Shown here: positions 45,397 through 54,450 of the stretch, piece by piece | Layout: every line of letters begins with the position of its first letter | Numbering within the stretch: the stretch's first letter is position 1 | Source: Podocnemis expansa | Taxonomy: Eukaryota; Chordata; Testudines; Podocnemididae | Length of the DNA: 64,000 nucleotides | Assembly (NCBI GenBank): GCA_007922195.1 | Contig: ML682224.1 | Span: 451,921 to 515,920 of the forward strand | Direction of reading: 5' to 3' | Position numbers and translations under genes: made by a program | Notes under the pieces: generated by a model | The model's input: the letters and a program-made list of their open reading frames with translations, nothing else | What the model was told of the DNA's origin: nothing | Databases searched by the model: none

Positions 45397-45839
45397 CTGG
45401 CTGAACTTGCCCAATAACTTATAGCTTTTTCACAGTTACAATCTGTGGAGACATGCCAATGTTCACAAGTGACTTGGCGTACTAGATGTCCCCATCAACA
45501 TAGAAAACACTCTATGTCAGGGGTTCGCAACCACTGTCTGGACACATTACTGTCTTGCCACACAGTGGTGTGTCTCAGTTGGGGTGGTGGTGGCTTGTCC
45601 TGTAGGATCATTGTATACTGCCAAGTATGTTACAAGCTGCAAAATGTTAAGAACTACTGCACTATGGTATCTGACTTTAATGAAAGTATCACTGCATTTA
45701 GATCAGAAACAGCATGGAGGTAAATGTGACTTTTATAAACTTGAAAGTTTTACATTGAAAAATGTAATTTGCTCATATTATCTTAACTATATTTTAAACA
45801 GAACATGTTATGTTGACCATCTGATCATTGTTTGAATTG
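45397..45839. other. Unassigned stretch
   Basis: Nothing recognised between the LINE and the fossil Gmr1 element. Confidence 0.4.
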
Positions 45840-46582
45840 ATCCAGGTAAATGATCAGCAATAGCTTGGCTATTTTCAGACACACTTTTGGGAATTAGGGT
45901 AGCTTCCCCCATAGGCAAATCCTTACACTTAGCAGACCCAGGCTCAGGAACACTCCCTCCCTGGGTCTCAGTGGAGACTAGAACCATTTCAGGTGCAATA
46001 GACAAATCCTGAGAGACAAACTTGCTACCAGCAGATACAAAAGATTGGACTACTGAAAGTAGCAATGTAACTGGTACCTCCTCATTGCCCCAGCACACAT
46101 GGCTGTTCCCAGACCAATTTTTGGAGGTTGGGGTAGCCCCCTCAATGGGCAAGCCAGTACCCCCCAGCAGACACAGGTTTTGGACTGTCCCTGTCCTACG
46201 GTTCAGCTGAATCCAGGTCCAATTCTGGCCCAACAGACACATCCTGAGAGGCCACATGTCTGCCAGCAGATGCTTTGCTGCCTTTCCCAGACACAACTTT
46301 AGAAACTCGTTGCTCCTTACTGTTCACAGACAGTAAACTAGAGACAAACACTTTACTAGCAGAGAAACTGCTGTCCTTTCTAGACAAACCTTTTTAAAGT
46401 TCTCTGCTCCCTGTCCTAGACCTTCTGGCTCTTTGCAGACCTACTCTGAGAGAGTGGTGTCCTTTTTACCACACACAACATTATTACTAACAGACCAATA
46501 TATGGAGACAGTTCTTCCTTTACCATACAAACTGCCCTTTTGCCTGGGCAAGATGCTATTCCTTACAGTTTTAGAACTAGAG
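45840..46582 (-). pseudogene. Fossil Gmr1-type element, linker after protease
   Basis: This minus-strand continuation of the fossil element at 52,983-54,052 was separated by insertion of the complete Gmr1 element. It encodes a Ser/Val/Glu-rich linker with no catalytic domain, in several frames. Two related units of about 75 residues (about 46,268-46,090 and 46,033-45,855) share VSQD, PE, ETQ/EPQ, LP(I/M)(E/G), KS/KN and ENS/GNS blocks. A long linker between protease and integrase is a feature I associate with SCAN-type Gmr1 elements; that link is inference. Its downstream part is missing. Confidence 0.6.
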
Positions 46583-47226
46583 TGTGATGGAGACCCCAGA
46601 CAAGCCTCCTGGATCCCCTCTGTCCACAGCCAGTCAGGTCTCTGCCACGGTGGAGACTCCTCCCGTCCAGCACCTCGGGTCTCCACGCTCCGTGCAGCCA
46701 GCCCCCAACTCCAGGCTCAGAGGGTCAGATCCTTGCTCTGTCCGGTCTCCCTTGGAGGGGATTTCCTCCCCCCAGGAGGGTCCCAATCGTCCCAATCAGC
46801 AGTGACTCTCAGCCAGTGTGGCAATCAGAGGGTTTATTAGCAAACCAGTTCATATAGCAGCAAGGACAGTTGGTATGAGCATCCTCAGACCAACCACGAG
46901 TGAAACCCCCAGGGAATTACGGCTACACCCAGGGCAGGGTCCTGTCTCTTGGACCCCCATTTCCCCTCTCGTCCCTCCTTCCCCCTGGTCCTTTGTTCCC
47001 CTCCTAGCTCTGCCCACCTCTCCGCCCCCTGGCCCAACCAGTTGAATCCAGTGTGACCAGCGGGGGGGGGGTCCCAGGTACAGGCTCCCTAAACACTACC
47101 CCCCTGCCCCCTAGTGGCTCTACCTCATATCACCCACCTGTGTCCCATCACCCAAATAGAAAAGATAGAGGATCAAAACCCGTGTCTTCCCTGACTAATC
47201 TAGCAGAGGGTTCCCACTTCTCCACA
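46583..47226 (-). repeat. 3' LTR of complete Gmr1-type element
   Basis: In element sense it starts TGTGGAGAAG and ends GCATCACA-like (TGT...ACA ends). A polyadenylation signal AATAAA lies at 46,833-46,838 (minus). A short G run sits at about 47,062-47,071. Nearly every base matches the other LTR at 52,339-52,982. Confidence 0.95.
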
Positions 47227-47240
47227 CCTCCCCCCCTTTG
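47227..47240 (-). promoter_or_regulatory. Polypurine tract
   Basis: On the minus strand CCAAAGGGGGGGAGG directly precedes the 3' LTR. It would prime plus-strand DNA synthesis. Confidence 0.85.
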
Positions 47241-47261
47241 GAGACTGAACTGAGCGGCGTC

Positions 47262-47705
47262 ACCTCAACCGGTGACCTGTGGAAGTTCTGGCCCCCCGTT
47301 CTGGGACAGGGCATCCGCTCTCACGTTCGCACTCCACTTAACATGGATCACCTACATATCATAATCCTGGAGAATTAACCCCCACCTTGTAAGCTTGGCA
47401 TTAGCACCCTTCATCTGTTGTAACCAAGTTAGTGGAGAGTGATCTGTGTACACTGTGAAATGGCGGCCCAACAGGTAAGGCTGCAATTTCCTAAGAGCCC
47501 AGACCATGGCCAGGCACTCCTTTTTGATGACCACATAATTTTGCTCCCGGGGCAACAACTTCCTGCTCAGATACGCAACCGGACGTTTCACTCCTTCGTC
47601 ATCGGCTTGAATCAGGACTGCTCCTAGACCAGTGTCTGAAGCGTTGGTGAACACTGCAAACGGTTTGTCGTAATCGGGGTTCACCAGGATCGGGTCCTGG
47701 GTCAA
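47262..47705 (-). pseudogene. Gmr1 RNase H end of pol
   Basis: This continues the RT frame after a TAG at 47,706-47,708. The RNase H start reads FTNASDTGLGAVL where family members have TDASD, so the first catalytic Asp is Asn. KKECLAMVWAL and YTDHSPL follow. A second TAG lies after LILQDYDM (near 47,350), then VIHVKWSANV and ADALSQ are legible to a stop near 47,262. RNase H would remove the RNA template strand after copying. It lies last in pol because integrase precedes RT in this element. Confidence 0.85.
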
Positions 47706-47708
47706 TGT

Positions 47709-49508
47709 CTACTTTAGGGTATCAAAAGCCTGCTGGCATGACTCTGTCCAAACCACTTTGTCTGATCTCCCTTTCTTACAGAGCTCAGTGATAGGTGCAG
47801 CTATAGTGCTGAAGTGAGGCACAAACCTTCTGTAGTATCCAGCCATCCCAATAAAGGCCTGGACCTGTTTGTTAGTTTGGGGGACAGGCCAGTCTCTGAC
47901 TACTTCCACCTTGGCTGGCTCAGGTTTCAGGTGGCCACTTCCCACCTTGTGGCCCAAATAAGTGACCTCAGCCATCCCCACCTTACATTTCTCCGCTTTC
48001 ACTGTCAGCCCTGCCTCTTTCAGTTGTTCCAGGACTCTCTTCACTTGGGATACGTGGTCTTCCCAGGTCTGACTAAAGATGCATATGTCATCAATGTAGG
48101 CTAGAGCAAAGTCCTCCATCCCCTTCAATAATTGATCCACCAAGCGCTGAAAGGTGGCAGGTGCCCCCTTGAGACCGAAAGGTAAGACGAGGAATTCAAA
48201 CAGCCCAATAGGTGTGATGAAAGCTGACTTCTGTCTATCCTCAGGGCCCAGTGGTATCTGCCAATAGCCTTTGGTGAGATCCATAGTGGTGAGATACCGG
48301 GCCGCCCCCAACTTGTCTAGAATCTCATCCATTCGAGGCATGAGGTACGCATCCGACACCGTGACGGCGTTTAGTTTGCGATAGTCCACACAGAACCGGA
48401 TCAAGCCATCTTTCTTGGGTACCAGAACCACGGGGGAAGTCCATGGACTGTTGGATGGTTGAATGACTCCCAAGGCCAACATGTCCTGAACCTCCCTCTC
48501 TATATCTCGGGCAACCTTCCCAGTGATTCTAAATGGGGAACATTTTATGGGGGCCATCATCCCGGTCTCTATGCGGTGTATAGCCAGGTTAGTGAGTCCC
48601 GGCCAGTTAGAGAACAGTGACTTGTAGGATTCCAGCACCATGCTAATCTCGTCCCTTTGCGCTAGGGTCAGTCGGTTGGACAGGGGAATCAAATTCAGGG
48701 GTGATTCATTCGCCATCCCAGTACTGGGGCTTATCAAGGGGTCTTCTCCTGGACCCTCCCATTGCCCACATACAGTCAGTACCAGCCCTCGGTCAAAGTA
48801 CGGTTTCATCATGTTGACATGGCACACCCTTTGTTTGCGTGTCCGACTGGATAGTTCCACCACATAGCTCATGTCGCTCAGTTGTTTGACGACCTTGAAG
48901 GGTCCCTCCCAGGCAGCTTGGAGCTTGTTCCTTCGCACTGGGATAAGAACCATCACCTGATCCCCAACCCCATAGGATCGGGCCCGGGCGTTGCGATCAT
49001 ACCAAACTTTCTGCTTTCTCTGGGCCTGTGTTACGTTCTCCCGGGCCAAGCCCATACATTCAATGAGTTTCTCCCGGAAAGCTAGCACGTACTCCAGCAC
49101 TGACTCCCCAGTGGGAGATGCCTTCCCCTCCCATTCATTTCTGACCAAGTCCAGAGGACCCCGGACTCTTCTCCCGCACAGCAGTTTGAACGGAGAGAAG
49201 CCGGTGGACTCCTGAGGCACCTCCCGGTATGCAAACAGCAGATGGGGTAAGTATTTGTCCCAGTCCTGCGGGTATTGGGCCATAAAAGTCTTCAGCATCT
49301 GTTTCAGAGTCCCGTTGAAACTTTCTACCAGCCCATTAGTCAGAGGATGGTAAGCTGATGCCCAGGTGTGCTGGACCCTGTACTTCTCCCATAGACACTG
49401 CATGAGGGCTGACATAAAATTAGATCCCTGGTCTGTGAGGACCTCCTCTGGGAACCCCACCCTGCTGAAAATGGCTATCAGAGCATCTGCCACTTTGTCA
49501 GCTTCTAT
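47709..49508 (-). pseudogene. Gmr1 integrase C-terminal part and reverse transcriptase
   Basis: A 594-codon open stretch (ATG at 49,493, internal to pol). Integrase: catalytic D21 (LTDQGSNF) and E57 (NGLVESFNG), then a GPY/F-like module (AAWEGPFKV, 194-202). RT: residues about 310-560, with VLVPKKDGLIRFCVDYRKLN, D405 in TMDLTKGYW, LPFGLKGAPATFQ, and the YIDD active site at 466-469. The upstream integrase half is in the preceding frame; a missing C in a C run at about 49,510 separates them. Together they would make and insert element DNA. All three RT/IN signature residues visible here are intact. Confidence 0.92.
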
Positions 49509-49513
49509 AGACG

Positions 49514-51298
49514 CTAGGGGGTGGCCTCCGGGTACCAGGTAGCAAAGTCTACCACCACTAAAATATATTTTTTCCCTGACCGGGTGGCCTTGCCTAGTGG
49601 CCCAACTATGTCCATCGCCACCTTCTGCAAAGGCTCTTCTATGATAGGTAGGCGCCTCAGTTTGGCCTTACCCTTGTCTCGGGCCTTCCCCACCCTCTGA
49701 CAAGAGTCACATGACTGGCAATATCTCTTGACTGCATCAAAAATTCCCGGCCAGTAAAAGTTCTGCAACAACCGCTGTTGAGTGCATTTAATTCCCTGGT
49801 GTCCCAAGAGCAGAATATCATGGGCCAAGTATAACAGTCGGTGACGATATCTGTGTGGGACCACCAGTTGTCGCCAGACCTCCCACGGCTCCGTTCTCAC
49901 CACCGGGGTCCACTCCCGGTATAAGAACACTTTCTCCCACAGGAATTTTTCCTTGTGGCCTTCTGTAAGATTTTCCTCAGCCTCGAGGTCAGCAAGGGCC
50001 CTCAGCCTTGCTAGCGAGGGGTCCCCCTGCAGAGCCTTCTGAAACTCGACCGTTGGGGATGCGGTTGAAATCTGTTTCCCATCCAGAATGGGACCTTCCT
50101 CCTCGTATCTTCCCGGCCCCAGCAGTCTCCTTCCTCTTTCCCCGACATCCCCCAAGGTTGTCTCTGGGACCCTAGGTTCCAGTAGCCCCTGGTGGCTCTG
50201 GCTCCTGCTAATGACCAACGTATTCTGGCAACCATCAGGCCACTCTACAAGGTCTCGCCCCATCAGCACCTCGGCCGGCAAGCGATCGTGCATCCCCATT
50301 TCCTTCAGGCCCTCCTTGTCTCCACACTTCAGATGCACTCTTGCCACCGGGACCTGGACCGGCAGGCCGAACACCCCCCTGAGGTTCAAATATTTATCCG
50401 GGACCATCTTGTCGGGTCCCACCACCTCCGGCAGAGCCAAAGTCACCTCTGCCCCTGTGTCCCAGAACCCCTGGACTTTTCTTCCCTCTACCTCGATAGG
50501 GAAGAGGAGTGGCTGACCTCCCATAGGTGGGCCTGAGCTCACTTGGCAAATGGAGAACTCCGAGTCCGGTTCTTTGGCCTCTCCCAGCGAGCCCACCTGG
50601 CCATCCACCGCTTTTGGGGTGGCTGGAACCTCCTCTGGGACAGTTCCTATCCAGTGAACCCCTCGACCAGCTGGCTTGGCTCTCTTGTCTCCGTGTCTCG
50701 GGCACTGTGCTCTCTTGTGACCCACCTCGCCACATGAGAAACATCTCCAGTCCCGGAGATCCCCAGGGCCTAGTCGCGTGCTTTTCCGGGAAGGTCTGTT
50801 CTCCGGGCCCACTTTCTGGGGGTCCTGTTGGAACCTCCCCGACCGGTCCCCCTTCCGGACTCCCTCCCCCTTCGGACCTAGCCCATGACCTGTCCAGCTG
50901 GCCACAAACTCATCTGCCAGCTCGCCGGCACTGCGCAGGTCCTTGGGTTTCCGGTCCTTCAGCCACAGCCTCAGATCAGGAGAGCAGATATTGTATAACT
51001 CTTCCAGGCCCACTATTTCTCCCACTTCCTCCCTGGTGGTGTTCCCAGCCAGGCCAGTCCATTTCCAGAGGTACTCCTTTATCAGCGTGCTGGTTTCCAG
51101 GTAGGTCATCCCTGTTTTTTTCTGCACAGATCGTAGCCTCTCTCGGGATGCTTCAGGGGTCAGCTGAAACTTTAGCAACAGGGCTTGCTTAAACTGCTCA
51201 TAGTCCCCAGTCTCTGGCCCCTCCATCTGGCTAAATACCTCCATCACTTTTGGACCCAGAAGGGGGGTCAGATACCACAGCCGGTCTGCTGGCTTCAC
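49514..51298 (-). pseudogene. Gmr1 Gag capsid, protease and integrase N-terminal part
   Basis: 594 codons open. Residues 1-135: capsid with SCAN-like spacing (LTPEASRERLRS, TYLETSTLIKEYLWKWTG, LYNICSPDLRLWL, AGELADEFVASW). CCHC knuckle C186-C199 (CFSCGEVGHKRAQC). Aspartic protease with D280-T-G-A and a later LMGRDL (346-350). Integrase zinc-binding H493, H500, C530, C533, then the first catalytic D563 (AMDIVG). The frame is separated from the Gag N-terminus by one extra G in a nine-G run at about 51,351 and from the rest of integrase by a missing C. A single Gag-Pol reading is likely ancestral. Confidence 0.92.
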
Positions 51299-51320
51299 CT
51301 GATGAACACTACAGGTTTTC

Positions 51321-51953
51321 TCAAAGATGGTAAGGTAGGTATCTATGCCCCCCCCCTTCCTCGAAAGGCCCCATCAGCTTTATATTTTGAGGCCCAGCAG
51401 TACTTCTCATTGGGGACCCCTCCCGGGGTTTAGCCAGCTCCAGCTCATGCTGTATCTCTTTCTCTCTCTCTGCTATCTCTATCTGTTTGCTTTCTAGCTC
51501 AAATTTATGCTGGCACTCTTTTTCCTCCAGCTCGAATTTGCGCTGGCGCTCTTTCAGCTCATGTTCCTGGGCGCGTGCTTTCAGTTCCAGCTCCTGCCGT
51601 CGCAGTTCCAGTTCCAACCGTCGTAAGTCCAGGGTGGAACGGAGCTGGGAGTGCCCTCTATGGGCTGGGGACTGTTGCTGAGAAGGCACGGGGCTACAGC
51701 TCCCAGCTTCTCTGGCCCCTTCATCTGGAACCACTTGGGAGTGCATGCAACCCCCGTTGGATGGGGATTGTGGCCGGGAAGGCACGGAGCTGTCGCTACT
51801 ACTGCTCCTGGTACCCCTGGAGGTTTCCTTCCTCGAGGGGTCTCTCTCTTTCCCCCCGTCACTCTCTACCAGTTGCGTAATTAATTGTGCTTTAGTGCAT
51901 CTACCTACACTCAAACCTCGAGACCTGCAGATCATTACCAGCTCGGTTTTCAA
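51321..51953 (-). pseudogene. Gmr1 Gag N-terminal coiled-coil part
   Basis: The frame begins MKTELVMICRSRGLSVGRCTK, a SAP-like start (residues 1-30), followed by a Ser/Arg/Pro-rich stretch (35-110). A charged helix rich in repeated 'LELRRQELELKAR'-type heptads (115-185) ends at FEEGGGH, where the poly-G frameshift breaks it. The helix should be a coiled coil for Gag assembly. The plus-strand Gmr1 copy (59,740 on) has the same start and coil but with stops. Confidence 0.82.
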
Positions 51954-52318
51954 ATACCGTTTCTACTCCATGCTGCTGGATTATGCCCAGCACTTTTCAG
52001 TTCAGATACTGCCAGGGCAAGAGAGACGCCTCAGGCACGGCTCACAGAATCAAGTTTCATTTTGAGACTGGTAGGTGTAAAGGGTTTGAATGTCTCCCTG
52101 CTGACAGGTTCAGGTTACACGGAGCACAGCCGGGACTCTCCTATGGATTGACCTCACTTCCCCCACCAACCAGTCAGATGCAGGTCATTTGCATACTCAC
52201 AGAGCAAGATGCCGTCGATACACACACTGTCCTTGTAAGAGAGACCAATTGCTCTGGCATATCGCTCAGCACCCGCAGCTCCCAGTGGGTTGAGCAGTCA
52301 CTCACTGTGCTGATCTGG
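51954..52318 (-). promoter_or_regulatory. Gmr1 5' leader
   Basis: Untranslated leader between primer site and Gag. A block including a 'tatgcaaat' octamer-like motif (around 52,185) is shared with the reversed fragment at 55,104-55,433 in the Harbinger transposase. Confidence 0.6.
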
Positions 52319-52336
52319 ATCCCACCGCTGCCACCA
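52319..52336 (-). promoter_or_regulatory. Primer binding site, tRNA-Leu type
   Basis: On the minus strand TGGTGGCAGCGGTGGGAT starts two bases after the 5' LTR. It is complementary to the 3' end of a vertebrate tRNA-Leu (AAG/TAG type, ending ATCCCACCGCTGCCA plus CCA), recalled from knowledge. The plus-strand Gmr1 copy has the same 18 bases. Confidence 0.85.
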
Positions 52337-52338
52337 GA

Positions 52339-52982
52339 TGTGATGCAGACCCCAGACAAGCCTCCTGGATCCCCTCTGTCCACAGCCAGTCAGGTTTCTG
52401 CCACGGTGGAGTCTCCTCCCATCCAGCACCCGGGTCTCCATGCTCCGTGCAGCCAGCCCCCAACTTCAGGCTCAGAGGGTCAGATCCTTGCTCTGTCCGG
52501 TCTCCCTTGGAGGGGATTTCCTCCCTCCAGGAGGGTCCCAATCTTCCCAATCAGCAGTGACTCTCAGCCAGTGTGGCAATCAGAGGGTTTATTAGCAAAC
52601 CAGTTCATACAGCAGCAAGGACAGTTGGTATCAGCATCGTCAGACCAACCACAAGTGAAACCCCCAGGGAATTAGGGCTACACCCAGGGCAGGGTCCTGT
52701 CTCTTGGACCCCCATTTCCCCTCTCCTCCCTCCTTCCCCCTGGTCCTTTGTTCCCCTCCTAGCTCTGCCCACCTCTCCGCCCCCTGGCCCAACCAGTTGA
52801 ATCCAGTGTGACCAGCGGGGGGGGGGGTCCCAGGTACAGGCTCCCTAAACACTACCCCCCTGCCCCCTAGTGGCTCTACCTCATATCACCCACCTGTGTC
52901 CCATCACCCAAATAGAAAAGATAGAGGATCAACACCTGTGTCTTCCCTGACTAATCTAGCAGAGGGTTCCCACTTCTCCACA
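52339..52982 (-). repeat. 5' LTR of complete Gmr1-type element
   Basis: Same ends and length as the 3' LTR; polyadenylation signal at 52,588-52,593 (minus). It should carry the promoter. It is followed by the target duplication TAGAG at 52,983-52,987. Confidence 0.95.
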
Positions 52983-54052
52983 TAGAGATATTTTCTTCTT
53001 TTGTTACATCATTCCTGGTTAATCACAGAACACTTAGATGCAGGTGTCTTTACCTCATCACTTTCCCTGTTGACTTCAGGTAACACCGAAAACTTGCATT
53101 TATTTTTTACCTGCGGCTGGGCTCTGACATCAATACTGCCATTAATAGACACAATATTATTTCCAATTAGAATGCCCTTCAGGAGAAGCTCCCAAACTCC
53201 CACCACCATCTCACCTCTGAAATCTTCCCACTCCAAATTGATCTTAGCTAAAGGGACCTTTGTCACATATTCAGAAAGTGCCACTAGGGTCACATCCTGA
53301 CCTGGCAGGTAGTCCTCCTCCTGGACCAATTCACTTTTAAGGTGATTTCTGAGGCAGAATCCCTCCACCCAGTACACACAGTCCCATTGACTCTGGCCCC
53401 CTTCATAAATTCCTGATTGCCCCTCCAGATCTCCATCTCCCTAACTCTGGTGAGGTTTCCTTTGTTTTCCCATTCAGAGAACACTAAAGTGGTTGCATTG
53501 ACATAGGCCACAGGCATAACTGGAAAGTCTGACACAGTGCCAGCATCCCCTTCTGTGTCTAGAAGGACAGCAGTTGAATGGACATTATTCTGGACAGATG
53601 CTGACTTTAAAGCATTCCCACTCCCCTGGTTGGGGCAGTTTGCCCTTATGTGCCCCCCCCGCCCCCCAATAACACAAAGCTGGATTTCCCCTTGGGGAAG
53701 AGGTCTTGGTCTCTGTGGCAATATAAGTCTTCCTAGCCAATCTTGGGCTAATCCTATTCTTGGGCCTATCCTCTCTCCTAGCCTGGGGGGGGGGGTGCTG
53801 CTTTTCCCTTGAGGCTTGTACCTATCCTGGTTCCTTTCCTGAATGAAATCATTAGCAATTTCAGCTGCCTCCAAAATGCTATTGGGCTTCTTATCGAGCA
53901 CAGCTGCCTTTATATTGTGAGGAGCTATTTCCAGGAGCTGCTCCCTGGCAAACAAATCAACCACCTTGTCATAACTACCATGAACCCCTGCCCCCATGAT
54001 ACATTTTTTTCAAATACCCCAGTAGCTTATGAGCCATTTCAGTATAGGTAAC
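52983..54052 (-). pseudogene. Fossil Gmr1-type gag with SCAN-related capsid and protease
   Basis: The minus-strand reading starts at about 54,052, where the Harbinger abuts. MAHKLLGYLKK and YDKVVDLFAREQLLEIAP, then LEAAEIANDFIQERN, have the layout of a SCAN domain. A Pro/Arg-rich spacer leads to a degraded knuckle (CVIGGRGGHIRANC; the second Cys is Gly). A protease-like active site DSASEITL lies near 53,335-53,360, and a shifted frame carries the C-terminal part with ILIGNNI (about 53,155). It continues across the inserted element at 46,582. SCAN domains of zinc-finger genes are thought to derive from Gmr1-like capsids. No zinc fingers are present, so this is the retroelement, not the gene. 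Confidence 0.75.
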
Positions 54053-54194
54053 ATTATGGCTATATCCACACACAAGGGATTGTTTTGAAATAGGTTGTTT
54101 TGAAACAACTCATTTCAAAATAATGGCCTTATTTCAAAATGACATTTTAAAATAACAAAAAAAAAGAGAATGAAATAAGGAAAAAAGCGGGAAT

Positions 54195-54231
54195 CAAAAT
54201 AGCATGTTCACACTGTGGACTTGCTATTTCG
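54195..54231. repeat. Subterminal palindrome of Harbinger
   Basis: Imperfect inverted repeat (AAATAGCATGTTCACA... TGGACTTGCTATTT) with two or three mismatches, preceded by 'aaaaaagcgggaatc' exactly as at 9,460-9,507. Confidence 0.85.
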
Positions 54232-54450
54232 CTTCAGGGGCAGGGCACCGTGGGAGGTGTGGCAACATGGCCACCTCCCTGGGCCATGTCGGTGGCCATG
54301 TTGGTAGCCAATCCTATAAAAGCTGGCCCTGACCTCACTTCCCTGTCCACTCTGGCTAGCAGGACTCTGCAAGCAATGGACATTGCCCGGTTGCCCAGAC
54401 AGTGCTGTGTGCCATTGAGCCCCTCTGCCTGCCTGCAGAGTGTCTAGCTC

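Larger units (their letters stand above)
46583..52982 (-). mobile_element. Complete Gmr1-type Ty3/gypsy LTR retrotransposon
   Basis: The element has two 644-bp LTRs, a tRNA primer site, a polypurine tract and a 5-bp duplication TAGAG at 46,578-46,582 and 52,983-52,987. The minus-strand order is capsid, CCHC knuckle, protease, integrase, RT, RNase H. Integrase before RT is the order of Ty1/copia, but the RT and integrase sequences are Ty3/gypsy-like; this combination defines the Gmr1 group (known from deuterostomes). No envelope gene is present. The LTRs differ at about 18 positions by my count, roughly 97% identity, so it is fairly young. It inserted into an older Gmr1-type element of the same orientation. 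Confidence 0.93.

Noticed and set aside
47814..48104. Plus-strand frames opposite Gmr1 pol
   Set aside because: Antisense shadows of the minus-strand RT; no domains.
46583..52982. Endogenous retrovirus
   Set aside because: No envelope gene between pol and the 3' LTR, and pol order and sequence fit a Gmr1-type retrotransposon.
52983..54052. SCAN zinc-finger host gene
   Set aside because: The SCAN-like block is followed by a gag knuckle and a protease, and no C2H2 fingers occur; it is a retroelement.
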